From NCBI RefSeq assembly GCF_029919115.1, contig NZ_CP123990.1:1364001-1428000 (forward strand): DNA of 64,000 nt. The letters are read 5' to 3'. The stretch's first letter is position 1; every line of letters begins with the position of its first letter. The position numbers were made by a program, and so were the translations under genes. Source of the stretch: Variovorax paradoxus. Lineage in GTDB: Bacteria > Pseudomonadota > Gammaproteobacteria > Burkholderiales > Burkholderiaceae_C. The notes under the pieces are model-generated. The model was given only the letters and a program-made list of their open reading frames with translations, had not been told where the DNA came from and searched no databases. Shown here one piece after another: positions 1 through 8,380 of the stretch.

Positions 1-1
1 C

Positions 2-490
2 GACTGGTTCTGCGGGCTGGGCAATTTCACCTTGCCGTTGGCCAGCCGAGCCAGGGAGGTTCTGGGCATCGAAGGCAGCGACACGCTGGTTGCGCGCGCT
101 GGAGACAACTTCAAGAAGAATCAGCCAGCCACGCCGGTCCGGCGCGCGCTCTCGCCGACCCGCTTCGTCGCCCGCAATCTTTTCGACATGACTCCCGCCA
201 TGCTCGTGGCGGATGGCAGTGCCGACAAGTGGCTGGTCGACCCGCCGCGCGAAGGTGCCTTCGCGCTCGCCAAGGCCATGGCCGATTTGCACCTGCAGCC
301 GGAATTGCGGACCGATGGCTGGACGCCACCGAAGCGGATTGTGTATGTGAGCTGTAATCCGTCCACGCTTGCGCGGGACGCCGGCCTGCTCGTGCACCAG
401 GCGGGATACCGCTGCACCTTTGCCGGGGTGATCAACATGTTTCCGCACACGGCGCACGTGGAGTCGATTGCGGTGTTCGATCTGGCATGA
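2..490 (+). CDS. rlmD: 23S rRNA (uracil-5-)-methyltransferase RlmD, C-terminal part (5' end outside window)
   Basis: This is the C-terminal catalytic part of a TrmA/RlmD-type SAM-dependent methyltransferase that makes m5U in 23S rRNA. The frame is open from base 2, so the gene begins before the window. It opens with the SAM-binding motif DWFCGLGNF (the usual form is DLFCGLGNF). The VDPPREGA motif follows, then [10 protein letters not shown], which carries the catalytic cysteine, and the family's usual ending [13 protein letters not shown]. Family identity is clear. RlmD rather than a paralogue is inferred from the motif wording. The N-terminal Fe-S and TRAM part cannot be seen. A hairpin terminator follows directly. 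Confidence 0.93.
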   Translation, partial: DWFCGLGNFTLPLASRAREVLGIEGSDTLVARAGDNFKKNQPATPVRRALSPTRFVARNLFDMTPAMLVADGSADKWLVDPPREGAFALAKAMADLHLQPELRTDGWTPPKRIVYVSCNPSTLARDAGLLVHQAGYRCTFAGVINMFPHTAHVESIAVFDLA

Positions 491-493
491 AAA

Positions 494-515
494 AGGGCCC
501 CTCGGGGCCCTCTTT
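494..515. terminator. Hairpin terminator between rlmD and the BI-1-like gene
   Basis: A 7-bp perfect stem (AGGGCCC/GGGCCCT, loop CTCG) lies 4 bases after the rlmD stop. It is followed by CTTTGG on the plus strand and by TTTT on the minus strand. The two genes converge, so it may act in both directions. The T-run is better on the minus strand. Confidence 0.7.
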
Positions 516-548
516 GGTTGGCGCCGAAGGGCGCCGCTCGTCCGTAGA

Positions 549-1250
549 TCAGTCGCGCTCGCCGCCCGCAATTCCCAGCAGGGCCAGCAGGCTCTGGAAC
601 ACGTTGAACAGGTCCAGGTAAAGCGCGAGAGTGGCGCTGATGTAGTTGGTTTCGCCGCCATCCATGATCTGCTTCAGGTCATAGAGCATGAAGGCCGAGA
701 AGATGCCGATGGCCGCCACCGAGATGGCCATCATCCCGGCGCTCGAACCGACGAAGACGTTGATGATGGAGCCCACCATCAGCACCATGGCGCCCACGAA
801 GAGCCACTTGCCCATGCCGGACAGGTCGCGCTTGATCACGGTGGCCAGCGAAGCCATCACGAAGAACACGCCGGCGGTGCCGCCGAACGCGGTCATGATG
901 AGTTCGGAACCGTTCTTGAAGCCCAGCACCATCGCGATGAGGCGCGAGAGCATGAGGCCCATGAAGAAGGTAAAAGCCAGCAGCACGGGAACGCCGGCGG
1001 CCGAGTTCTTGGTTTTCTCGATGGCAAACATGAACCCGAAGGCGCCGCCGAGGAAAACGATGAGGCCCAGGCCGCCCGTGAGCGAGCGGGTAATGCCGGT
1101 GCTGACGCCGATCCATGCGCCCAGCACGGTAGGTATCAAGCTCAGGGCAAGCAGCCAGTAGGTGTTGCGCAGGACGCGTTGGCGCTCAGCCTGCGGCAGC
1201 ACCTGGCCGTAGCCGGTGGAAGTGTCGAGGGTGGTAACGCGGTCGTTCAT
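549..1250 (-). CDS. Bax inhibitor-1/YccA-family inner-membrane protein
   Basis: This 233-residue polytopic membrane protein has about seven hydrophobic segments and belongs to the BI-1/YccA (TMBIM) family. Bacterial members include YccA, a modulator of the FtsH protease, and YbhL, and some homologues are pH-sensitive calcium leak channels. The N-terminus (about 1-25) is polar and cytosolic. A charged loop appears near FKNGSEL. The C-terminal segment reads SAFMLYDLKQIMDGG, the usual conserved family ending with its buried aspartate. It is a single gene that converges on rlmD and is divergent from the GlcG-like gene. Its substrate or partner is not evident from the sequence. Confidence 0.88.
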   Translation of the reverse strand: MNDRVTTLDTSTGYGQVLPQAERQRVLRNTYWLLALSLIPTVLGAWIGVSTGITRSLTGGLGLIVFLGGAFGFMFAIEKTKNSAAGVPVLLAFTFFMGLMLSRLIAMVLGFKNGSELIMTAFGGTAGVFFVMASLATVIKRDLSGMGKWLFVGAMVLMVGSIINVFVGSSAGMMAISVAAIGIFSAFMLYDLKQIMDGGETNYISATLALYLDLFNVFQSLLALLGIAGGERD

Positions 1251-1422
1251 GGCCGTAGCTCCTTTGGTTGCTGCAATGACGCAGTTGGGCGCATTCTAGG
1301 GGGCTGCAAGAGGGGGCGATACAAAGACCGTATGGATGATGGTCCTAAGGGCACCGGGGGCCGCCGCTCCATTGGCCCTTTGGCCGTTATGCTCTTGGTT
1401 TTCAAAGCAACCGACGCCCAAT

Positions 1423-1830
1423 ATGAAGACCAAGTCCTTCCTCGAACTCGCCGACGTCAAGGCCATTGCCGCAGCCGCCGAAGCCGAAGCCCTCAAGAAC
1501 AACTGGGCCGTGACCATTGCCATTTCCGATGATGCCGGCAATCTCCTGTGGCTCCAGCGCCTGGATGGGGCTGCGGCCCTGTCTTCGCACATTGCCCCGG
1601 CCAAGGCCCATACGGCAGCCATGGGCCGCCGTGAAAGCAAGGTCTACGAAGACATCATCAACGGCGGCCGTACCGCGTTTCTCACGGCGCCGGCCGTGCA
1701 GGGCCTGCTGGAGGGCGGCGTGCCGATCGTGAAGGACGGCCAGGTGATCGGCGCCGTGGGCGTGAGCGGCGTGAAGTCGAACGAAGATGCCCAGATTGCC
1801 AAGGCGGGCATTGCAGCGCTCGGCCTTTGA
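1423..1830 (+). CDS. GlcG/HbpS-family heme-binding-type protein
   Basis: This 135-residue soluble protein belongs to the GlcG/HbpS (DUF336) family. Family hallmarks are SDDAGNLLWLQRLDGA, the SSHIAPAKAHTA segment and a glycine-rich end GQVIGAVGVSG. HbpS of Streptomyces binds heme or iron and signals redox stress. GlcG lies in glycolate operons, but no glycolate genes are nearby, so the role here is open. I start at the ATG at 1423, where family similarity begins; a longer reading exists upstream but has no family match. A strong terminator follows. Confidence 0.82.
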   Translation: MKTKSFLELADVKAIAAAAEAEALKNNWAVTIAISDDAGNLLWLQRLDGAAALSSHIAPAKAHTAAMGRRESKVYEDIINGGRTAFLTAPAVQGLLEGGVPIVKDGQVIGAVGVSGVKSNEDAQIAKAGIAALGL

Positions 1831-1868
1831 AGTAATTCGTCCGGCGGGGCTGTGCCCCCGCTGAAAGC

Positions 1869-1903
1869 AAAACGCCGACTTCAAGGTCGGCGTTTTCTTT
1901 TTT
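1869..1903 (+). terminator. Rho-independent terminator after the GlcG-like gene
   Basis: A perfect 11-bp stem (AAAACGCCGAC / GTCGGCGTTTT, loop of 6) is followed by CTTTTTT. The stem starts with AAAA, so it can also terminate minus-strand transcripts from hemP. Confidence 0.9.
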
Positions 1904-2028
1904 GGGTATTCAGCGTGAAAAAAAGCTTGGCTAGTCGGCGAACCGTTGGCTAGCAAAAAACGACCCTTCGGAGATGAATCTCCTGGAGTCGCCCCACGAT
2001 GAAACTTGCTTGAAGGGCGGGCTGATGC

Positions 2029-2241
2029 TTACTTGGTAAGAATCAGCTTGCCGAGTTTGGTCGCCTGAAGACGATAGAGGGAGCCGTTGTGCATGATGCC
2101 CACAGTCTTGCTTCCCTTGAGCAGCTCCGTGCTTTCCACCATCGGCGCCGGACGAGGGGCCTGGATGGACGCATGTCCGCCACCCGATTGGTCGAGCGAC
2201 GGATGGCTCAGAACAGAAAAGGCGTTCGGTTTGGCTTGCAT
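2029..2241 (-). CDS. hemP: Hemin uptake protein HemP
   Basis: This 70-residue HemP/HmuP-family protein is recognised by its C-terminal block, which includes LLKGSKTVGIMHNG and LYRLQATKLGKLILTK. HemP/HmuP is a small cytosolic factor associated with expression of heme and iron uptake genes in alpha- and betaproteobacteria. The first about 30 residues are variable. An AAGGGG ribosome-binding site precedes the ATG. A near-perfect Fur box lies 33 bases upstream, so the gene is predicted to be iron-repressed from its own promoter even though it follows exbD on the same strand. No heme receptor gene is adjacent. Confidence 0.93.
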   Translation of the reverse strand: MQAKPNAFSVLSHPSLDQSGGGHASIQAPRPAPMVESTELLKGSKTVGIMHNGSLYRLQATKLGKLILTK

Positions 2242-2273
2242 CTGAAATTCCCCTTATCGAAGCGATGAGTGAA

Positions 2274-2288
2274 TGATAATGATTCTCA
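2274..2288 (-). promoter_or_regulatory. Fur box upstream of hemP
   Basis: TGATAATGATTCTCA matches the 7-1-7 Fur consensus TGATAATNATTATCA at 13 of 14 informative positions. It lies in the 94-bp gap between exbD and hemP, 33 bases before the hemP start. Confidence 0.88.
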
Positions 2289-2335
2289 ATAAAAAGTCAA
2301 TCGCGGTGATCGATTTTTTTAGAGACATTCAATGG

Positions 2336-2749
2336 TTACTTCGCGTCAGGCTCGGTAATGAAGCCGATCTTGCGCACGCCTGCCTCCCGTGCGGCCGACA
2401 TGGCCTTGGCCACGCGCTCGTAGCGAACCTCTTTGTCGCCGCGAATGTGCAACTCGGGTTGCGGGTTCCTGGCGGACTCGATGGCGAGTCGGCCAGGTAG
2501 CTCTGCGTCATCGATCTTCTGTTCGTTCCAGTAGTAGCTGCCGTCTGCAGAAATGCTGAACAGGATGTTCTCTGGCTTGGCCTGTTCGGGTTCGCTGGTG
2601 GCGCGGGGCAGGTCGATGTTGACTGCGTGTTTCATCACCGGCACGGTGATGATGAAGATGATGAGGAGCACCAGCATGACGTCGACCAGCGGCGTCATGT
2701 TGATCTCGTTCATTACCTCATCGGGTTCGTCCTGGGTACCAAAGGCCAT
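2336..2749 (-). CDS. exbD: Biopolymer transport protein ExbD
   Basis: This 137-residue ExbD/TolR-family protein is part of the ExbB-ExbD motor that uses the proton gradient to energise TonB. A single N-terminal transmembrane helix is visible in MTPLVDVMLVLLIIFIITVP; its aspartate is the conserved proton-carrying residue. A periplasmic domain follows (about 45-137). It starts 5 bases after exbB ends, so the two are probably translated from one message with tonB and bfd upstream. Confidence 0.94.
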   Translation of the reverse strand: MAFGTQDEPDEVMNEINMTPLVDVMLVLLIIFIITVPVMKHAVNIDLPRATSEPEQAKPENILFSISADGSYYWNEQKIDDAELPGRLAIESARNPQPELHIRGDKEVRYERVAKAMSAAREAGVRKIGFITEPDAK

Positions 2750-2754
2750 GATGC

Positions 2755-3471
2755 TCAGCCCTTCTTGAGCGGAACCACAATCGCGTCGCCGCTGCCGCTT
2801 TGCACGCGTGCACCGGTCACGAAGTAGGCGTGCAGGTCATGGGCAAAGCTGTTGAGCTTGGTCAGCACGAACTTGTTGCCGCGGACCAGCGCGTTGTAGC
2901 CCAGCACCGCGGGAATAGCCACCGCCAGGCCCAGTGCCGTCATGATCAGGGCTTCGCCGATGGGGCCCGCCACCTTGTCGATGGTCGCCTGGCCGGCCGA
3001 GCCGATGCTCATGAGCGCGTGATAGATGCCCCACACCGTGCCGAAGAGACCGATGAACGGGGCTGTCGAACCGACGGAAGCAAGAATGGCGAGGCCGGTT
3101 TGCAGGCGTGCCGTGAAAGCGTCGATCCCGTTGCGCAGCGCGCGCGTGATCCAGTCGCTCACATCGAGCGCGTCGTGCAGATGGGCCTTGGTGTTGCGGT
3201 GGTGCGCAGCCGCCTCGCGGCCTTCAAGCGCGAGTGCGCGAAACGGGTTGCTGTCGTCCTTGCCGAGCTTGTTCAGGGCGGTGGCGAAGTCTTCGCTGTG
3301 CCAGAAGTCCTGCGAGTGCTTGGCGAGGCGCTTGTATTTGATGACGTCGAGGGCCTTGATGATGATCACGATCCACGACGCGAGCGACATGCCGATCAAC
3401 AGCACCGCGACGGCCTTGGTGACGAAATCGCCCTGGTTCCAGACGTTCATCAAGCCGAATTGGGAATCCAT
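2755..3471 (-). CDS. exbB: MotA/TolQ/ExbB proton channel protein ExbB
   Basis: This 238-residue ExbB/TolQ-family inner-membrane protein forms the proton channel with ExbD. Three hydrophobic segments lie at about 15-37, 125-150 and 170-195. The conserved TAPFIGLFGTVWGIYHALMS region is present, as is a large cytosolic loop with GREAAAHH. The ATG at 3471 has a GGAG ribosome-binding site at good spacing. It lies between tonB and exbD in the same direction. Confidence 0.94.
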   Translation of the reverse strand: MDSQFGLMNVWNQGDFVTKAVAVLLIGMSLASWIVIIIKALDVIKYKRLAKHSQDFWHSEDFATALNKLGKDDSNPFRALALEGREAAAHHRNTKAHLHDALDVSDWITRALRNGIDAFTARLQTGLAILASVGSTAPFIGLFGTVWGIYHALMSIGSAGQATIDKVAGPIGEALIMTALGLAVAIPAVLGYNALVRGNKFVLTKLNSFAHDLHAYFVTGARVQSGSGDAIVVPLKKG

Positions 3472-3493
3472 ACGAAGTTGCTCCAGAGAAAAA

Positions 3494-4192
3494 TTAGTTC
3501 AATTTGAATGAGAAGGGCGCCCGCAGCAGGTAGGTCGTCTGTGCGTTCCCACCTGTTTGCCTGAAGGGCGTGACCTGGGCCGTTCGGGCGGCACTCAACG
3601 CCGCCTCGTCCAGGCGTTCGAATCCGCTGGACTTGTAGAGTTCGACCCGCTTGGCGAAGCCTTCGCTGTCGAAGTAGATCGAGACGACGGTGGTTCCCGA
3701 CTCGCCGAGGCGCTTGCTCATGCTGGGAAATACCAGCTTGGGCTCTCTGACGTAGCGGGTCTGGCCCTCGGAGATCTCGATCATCCGCGGGGCCGGTGGG
3801 GCAGGGGGCGCGGGCGGCGGAGCGGGAGGCGCAGGCGGTGCCGGCGCCTCGACCGGAGGCGCGGGAGGAGGCGGCTCGGTCACGCCCACGGGGGCACTGG
3901 GGGCGGGGGTCGGCTTGGGTTCGCGTATTGCCACCGGCCTGGGGGGCGGCTTGACCGCTTCGGGCTTGCGCTGCGGAGGCGGCGGAGGGGGAGGTGGCGG
4001 CGGAGCGGGCTTGGGCGGTTCGACGAACTGGCTCAATATTTCGACGGGAATCACCACCTCTGCAGCGCGGCGCAACAGGCCGCTTTGGAGCGCCCACAGC
4101 GCTGCTGCGTGAAACAGGATCACGCCTCCGGCAATGAGTGCATTGCGCGAAAGGCCCAGAACGGAGGGGGGGGGAGCAAAGCGGTCAGACAC
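3494..4192 (-). CDS. tonB: Energy transducer TonB
   Basis: TonB links the ExbBD motor to outer-membrane receptors. A short cytosolic N-terminus leads into one membrane anchor (ALIAGGVILFHAAALWALQS). A long proline-rich spacer with polyproline runs of 10 or more and Pro-Ala repeats spans the periplasm. The C-terminal TonB domain contains YPSM-like FPSMSKRLGESGTTVV and SSGFERLDEAALSAAR. I place the start at the GTG at 4192 because the family begins with a residue pattern like MSDRFAPPPS. A TTG at 4243 in the same frame is an alternative. It ends 22 bases before exbB and is followed by exbB-exbD. Confidence 0.92.
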   Translation of the reverse strand: MSDRFAPPPSVLGLSRNALIAGGVILFHAAALWALQSGLLRRAAEVVIPVEILSQFVEPPKPAPPPPPPPPPPQRKPEAVKPPPRPVAIREPKPTPAPSAPVGVTEPPPPAPPVEAPAPPAPPAPPPAPPAPPAPRMIEISEGQTRYVREPKLVFPSMSKRLGESGTTVVSIYFDSEGFAKRVELYKSSGFERLDEAALSAARTAQVTPFRQTGGNAQTTYLLRAPFSFKLN

Positions 4193-4307
4193 GATCAACC
4201 AATTCGAATGCGGACACGCGTGAGCGTGCCCCGATTGCAGCAAAACCGCTACGACTACTGTACTGTTTACTTACGAAAGATCCACCAGACCGAGCCTGCG
4301 ACAAGAA

Positions 4308-4580
4308 TCAGGCTGCCGCCGAGTGCCGAGAAGAGTTCCATGCCTTGCTTTCCGAAATGGAGGTGGCAAGCTGGATCGCACTCGTTCCCGATTCGCGGTT
4401 CAACGCGGCTACCGGATGCGAGGCACTGCACTGCGCAACGATATCGCGCGCACAGCCTTCACACTGGCCGCATTGGGTGGCCACGCCAAGTTCGAACTGG
4501 ACTTCGTCGAAAGTCATGCCCGCCCGCACGTGACGTGCGATTTCACGGTCGGAGACTCGGCGGCAGACGCAAACGATCAT
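4308..4580 (-). CDS. bfd: Bacterioferritin-associated ferredoxin-like [2Fe-2S] protein
   Basis: This 90-residue protein has an N-terminal BFD-like [2Fe-2S] domain. The four cysteines appear as CVC near the start and CGQC in TQCGQCEGCARD, with an extra cysteine nearby. Bfd reduces stored iron in bacterioferritin and so helps release it. The ATG at 4580 gives the usual family start MIVCVCRRVSDREI; the longer upstream reading does not match the family. The C-terminal about 30 residues are poorly conserved. It heads the minus-strand tonB-exbB-exbD run and is divergent from a siderophore receptor, which fits an iron-starvation operon. Confidence 0.9.
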   Translation of the reverse strand: MIVCVCRRVSDREIARHVRAGMTFDEVQFELGVATQCGQCEGCARDIVAQCSASHPVAALNRESGTSAIQLATSISESKAWNSSRHSAAA

Positions 4581-4627
4581 GGCGGTGAAGGCAGCAGTTG
4601 GCTGGCTGGTTTGGTTCGGCTGATTAT

Positions 4628-4649
4628 AAATACGAATCTCTCGCATTTT
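4628..4649 (-). promoter_or_regulatory. Possible Fur-like site before bfd-tonB-exbBD
   Basis: On the minus strand the stretch reads AAAATGCGAGAGATTCGTATTT, an imperfect palindrome whose halves (TGCGA/TCGTA) resemble half-sites of betaproteobacterial Fur boxes. It lies about 50 bases upstream of the bfd ATG. The match to the full consensus is weak. Confidence 0.35.
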
Positions 4650-4724
4650 CAATAACTATCACCGCGAGAGGCCTTTCGTAGTCTTCTGGGAGGAAGTCGC
4701 ATTTTAGCAACAGCGAAATCTAAG

Positions 4725-4739
4725 TGCGAATGATTAAGA
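4725..4739 (+). promoter_or_regulatory. Possible Fur box before the siderophore receptor
   Basis: TGCGAATGATTAAGA matches TGATAATNATTATCA at 10 of 14 positions and contains the GCGAATGATT core often seen in betaproteobacterial Fur sites. It lies 117 bases before the receptor start codon. Confidence 0.5.
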
Positions 4740-4855
4740 CTACGTTCGAACTACACTCCAGCCAAAATTTCGGCAAGCCAATCCCTTCGACTGCACGTCG
4801 TCGGACCCAGCCAGCCATTCAAAACTAGCCGTTTCCTGGCTTTCTGGAGGTTATC

Positions 4856-7309
4856 TTGGCCAATGTCGCCCGTCAGCGCGCTCGCATGTCGCGCTCCGTG
4901 TCTTCTTCAGTCATTGCGGCGGGCGCCGCGACAGGCGGCGTGCCGCGAGAAGCGGCACTGCTTCCTTTCGGAGCCTTGATGCTGGCTGCTTCGGTCAGCA
5001 GCTGGGCGCAAACGCCGCCGGCAACGGTGCAGGGCGGAACGCTTGGCACCATCACGGTGACCGAGCAGGCCGAGACGCAGGGCAAGGACCAGGTCCAGAC
5101 CAAGAAAACCAACATCGGCAAGGGAACGCAAGAGATTCGCGACATTCCGCAGTCGATCAACGTCATCACCGAGAAGCTGATCGACGACGTCAAGCTCGAC
5201 ACCCTCAGGGACGCCTTGCACTACTCGGCCGGCATTACCTTCGCGGCGACGGAGAACGGGACAGACCAGGACATCCGGCTGCGGGGTTTTCCGGTGGCGA
5301 CGGTGGGCGACCTGCTGATCGACGGCATGCGCGACCCTTCGCAATACGACCGCGACACCTTCAATCTCGAGCGCATCGAGGTGCTGCGAGGTTCCGCGTC
5401 GATGATCTTCGGACGCGGCTCCACGGGCGGCGTGATCAACCAGGTCTCCAAGAAGCCCTTGCTCGCGGACCAGACCGATGTGGAAGCCACCGCCGGCACG
5501 CGCGGCTACTACCGCACGACGGCCGATTTCAACGTGCGCACCGGCGAAACCTCTGCCTTGCGGATCAACGCAATGTGGAACAAGGCCGACAACGGCGGCG
5601 CCAAGATCGACAAGTACGGCATTGCGCCTTCGTACAGCTGGGGCGTGGGCACGGCCAACGAGTTCACGGTGGGGCTTTTCCACTTGAACGTGGACAACGT
5701 TCCGTTGTCGGCGGTTCGCTGGGTGGCCACGGGCCGGCAGGGCATTACCGGCTACAACGTGGCCGGTGTACCAACCATCGGCAGCCTGGGAACGCTTGCA
5801 CCGGTGAAGCCGGGCAGCTTTTATGGCACCGTTGCCGACAAGGTCCTTGGCAAGGCCACTTACGGAGCGGCCTCATGGCTGCACCGCTTCGACGACGGCG
5901 GCGAACTGCGCACGCAGGTACGTTCGGGCACCTTCGACCGCAACCAATGGTCGACCGCCGCAGGCGCCAGCACCACGTTGGGTGCGCCCACCACGCTGGC
6001 CAATTTCAGCGAATACACGCTGCTCACGCGCAGCGGCCTCACGCCGCGCAAGGACGAGTACAAGGGTACTTACCTGCAGAGCGACTACAGCAAGGAGCTG
6101 AACTGGGGAGGCATGAAGCACCAGCTGCTGGCCGGTGTCGACGCCTCGAAGGAAGAAGCGAACCGCTACCAGAACGACGCCTTCTTCAACAACAGCTTCC
6201 GCGGACGTGCGCTGGGCTCGCGAGCGAACACCTTCGTCGGCACGCCCAACGACGGCGCCGGCCTGAGCGGCACTTTCGTGGAGCCGGTGTACCGCGATTC
6301 GAGCGCCTATTCCGCGAAGTCGATTGGCGTCTATCTGCAGGACCTGGTTCAGGTGGCGCCGGACTGGAAGGTTCTCGGGGGCCTGCGCTACGACCGCTTG
6401 AGCGGCGATTTCGACCAGTACAACTATTCGAACCCTGCCTGCGTGAGACCGACTCCGGCCCCCCGCGGCTATACGCAAACGGCGAACTGCAGCGATCCTC
6501 GTGAACGCTATTCCGCCGGTAGCCCGCTGCCGACAGTCACCAGCACTCATCTGTCCCAAGGTGCCTGGAGCTACCGCGCCGGCGTTCTGTACCAGCCCTC
6601 GACCACGCAGTCGTATCACCTGTCGTACAGCACCTCGTTCAACTCGTCGGCCGACACTTATCAGTATGTGTCGCCCCAGACCGCGGGCACCCCGCCGGAG
6701 AAGAGCCGCAACATCGAACTGGGCGCCAAGCTCGACTGGCTCGATGGCAAGCTCTCGACGCGCGCTGCCATCTTCCGCACGGAAAAGACCAACGAACGCA
6801 CCACTGACTCGGACTTTGCAGGGAGCTCCTATCTGCTGTCGGGCAAGCGCCACTCCCAGGGCCTTGAACTCGACGTGGTGGGCCGCCTCACGTCGCAATG
6901 GGAGGTGTATTTCTCGTACTCGTACATCCCGACTGCCACCATCGACAAGGTCGGCAGCACTGCCACTCCGGGAACGGTCGGTTCACGCGTGGGCCTGACG
7001 CCCAAGCACAGCGGAGCCGCGTGGGTCAGCTACCAGGCCACGCCCAAGTTCCGCATTGCGGGCGGCGTGCGCGGCGCGTCCGAGAACCGTCCTCTGCAAG
7101 GCGCCAGCGGCGCCGCCAGCCTGGCCAACAGCACCCCCGGCTATGTCGTGGGCGACATGATGCTCGAGTACAAGTTCACGCCCGATCTGTACGCGCAGCT
7201 CAACATCAACAACGTGACGAACAAGCTCTATGGCGATCAGCTCTATCCGGGCTTTGCCATTGCCGGTGCGAAGCGCACAGTGCTCGTGACGGTCGGAGCG
7301 CGGTTCTAG
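4856..7309 (+). CDS. TonB-dependent siderophore receptor (catecholate/Fiu type)
   Basis: This 817-residue outer-membrane receptor takes up a ferric siderophore. It has a long signal region (about 1-51, ending SSWAQ), a TonB-box-like segment at about 64-70, a plug domain beginning DIPQSINVITEKLI and containing LRGFPV and the IEVLRGSASMIFGRG block, and a 22-strand-type barrel ending in a terminal phenylalanine (VTVGARF). The start is a TTG at 4856, chosen because TCTGGAGG lies 5 bases before it. The adjacent PiuC-like dioxygenase repeats the Fiu-YbiX (PiuA-PiuC) pairing, which suggests a catecholate ligand. The exact siderophore is unknown. Confidence 0.93.
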   Translation: MANVARQRARMSRSVSSSVIAAGAATGGVPREAALLPFGALMLAASVSSWAQTPPATVQGGTLGTITVTEQAETQGKDQVQTKKTNIGKGTQEIRDIPQSINVITEKLIDDVKLDTLRDALHYSAGITFAATENGTDQDIRLRGFPVATVGDLLIDGMRDPSQYDRDTFNLERIEVLRGSASMIFGRGSTGGVINQVSKKPLLADQTDVEATAGTRGYYRTTADFNVRTGETSALRINAMWNKADNGGAKIDKYGIAPSYSWGVGTANEFTVGLFHLNVDNVPLSAVRWVATGRQGITGYNVAGVPTIGSLGTLAPVKPGSFYGTVADKVLGKATYGAASWLHRFDDGGELRTQVRSGTFDRNQWSTAAGASTTLGAPTTLANFSEYTLLTRSGLTPRKDEYKGTYLQSDYSKELNWGGMKHQLLAGVDASKEEANRYQNDAFFNNSFRGRALGSRANTFVGTPNDGAGLSGTFVEPVYRDSSAYSAKSIGVYLQDLVQVAPDWKVLGGLRYDRLSGDFDQYNYSNPACVRPTPAPRGYTQTANCSDPRERYSAGSPLPTVTSTHLSQGAWSYRAGVLYQPSTTQSYHLSYSTSFNSSADTYQYVSPQTAGTPPEKSRNIELGAKLDWLDGKLSTRAAIFRTEKTNERTTDSDFAGSSYLLSGKRHSQGLELDVVGRLTSQWEVYFSYSYIPTATIDKVGSTATPGTVGSRVGLTPKHSGAAWVSYQATPKFRIAGGVRGASENRPLQGASGAASLANSTPGYVVGDMMLEYKFTPDLYAQLNINNVTNKLYGDQLYPGFAIAGAKRTVLVTVGARF

Positions 7310-7354
7310 GGCCTGCCGAGTTTCTAGAATAGCCAAAGCCGTTCTTCCTTCCAT

Positions 7355-8041
7355 ATGCTCTTGCACATTCGCGAAGTGCTCTCGCCCGACGAGGTTCGTC
7401 AGGCCAGGGAAATTCTGGGCCAGGCTCCCTGGGAGGACGGCCGCCTGACCGCGGGCGAGCAGTCCGCCAAGGCGAAGAACAATGAGCAGCTGCGGGAGGA
7501 CTGCGAAGAGACCCGCGCCGTTCAGCAACTGCTGCTGCGCGGCCTGGAGCGGCACCAGGTTTTCTTCTCGGCTGCGCTGCCGAAGCAGATCTCGCCGCCG
7601 CTGTTCAACCGCTACGGCGGTGCGTCCAACAGCTTTGGCAATCACGTGGACAGTGCGGTTCGCTTTCTGCGCGACGGTTCGGGGCGGGTGCGTACGGATA
7701 TCTCGTGCACCGTGTTCCTGGCCGAACCCGATGAATACGACGGCGGCGAACTCGTGATCGAAGACACCTTCGGCGTGCAGCGGGTCAAGCTGCCCGCCGG
7801 AGACATGGTGCTCTACCCGGGCACCAGCGTTCACCGCGTGTTGCCGGTGACGCGGGGCTTTCGCACCGCCAGCTATTTCTGGATCCAGAGCATGGTGCGC
7901 AGCGACGAGCAGCGCCGCCTGCTGTTCGACATGGACAACCATCTGCGCCATCTTCGCAGCCAATACGGTGAGACGGATTCCGGCGTGATCGGTCTCACAA
8001 GCACGTACCACAACCTGCTGCGCATGTGGCTCGACGTCTGA
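7355..8041 (+). CDS. piuC: PKHD-type Fe(II)/2-oxoglutarate hydroxylase (PiuC/YbiX family)
   Basis: This 228-residue protein of the PKHD-type hydroxylase family has a P4HA-like 2OG-Fe(II) dioxygenase core. The iron ligands appear to be H97 and D99 in NHVDSAVRF and H160 in [11 protein letters not shown]170 is the likely 2-oxoglutarate-binding arginine. The C-terminus ends in the family's [12 protein letters not shown]. Members are regularly encoded next to Fiu/PiuA-type receptors and are thought to act on siderophores or in iron-starvation physiology, but the substrate is not established. It follows the receptor by 45 bases and is probably co-transcribed. Confidence 0.92.
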   Translation: MLLHIREVLSPDEVRQAREILGQAPWEDGRLTAGEQSAKAKNNEQLREDCEETRAVQQLLLRGLERHQVFFSAALPKQISPPLFNRYGGASNSFGNHVDSAVRFLRDGSGRVRTDISCTVFLAEPDEYDGGELVIEDTFGVQRVKLPAGDMVLYPGTSVHRVLPVTRGFRTASYFWIQSMVRSDEQRRLLFDMDNHLRHLRSQYGETDSGVIGLTSTYHNLLRMWLDV

Positions 8042-8078
8042 GCCGCTGCGTGGTGCCTGCAATGCCAGGAGATTCATC

Positions 8079-8378
8079 ATGAACAAGTCACTTCTTTTTG
8101 CCGCGGCCACTGCAGCTGCAATTCTCTGGTCAGCGTCCGCATCCGCTCAGTTCGTCGACCACGACGCTGTCAAATGCGCTGCGGTGCCCAAGGAAGAAAT
8201 GCGCCCGCAGATGGAACTGCAACGCAAGCTGACCGGCGAAGGCTGGAAGGTCCGCCAGATCAAGAACTTCAACGGCTGCTACGAGGTCTACGGCTTCGAC
8301 GAAAAGGGCCAGCGCACTGAAGCATTCTTCGATCCCAAGACCTTCGAGAAGGTCGGACAGGTGAAGCAGCCATCCTGA
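8079..8378 (+). CDS. Small periplasmic PepSY-domain protein
   Basis: This 99-residue protein has a cleavable signal peptide (about 1-23, ending ASASAQ) and one PepSY-like module in the rest (MELQRKLTGEGWKVRQIK then CYEVYGFDEKGQRTEAFFD). Two cysteines (in VKCAAV and NGCYEV) could form a disulfide. PepSY modules are common next to cytochrome b561-type proteins and iron or redox systems. Here the next gene, 2 bases downstream, is such a cytochrome, so the two probably form an operon, perhaps an extracytoplasmic redox pair. Confidence 0.86.
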   Translation: MNKSLLFAAATAAAILWSASASAQFVDHDAVKCAAVPKEEMRPQMELQRKLTGEGWKVRQIKNFNGCYEVYGFDEKGQRTEAFFDPKTFEKVGQVKQPS

Positions 8379-8380
8379 AG

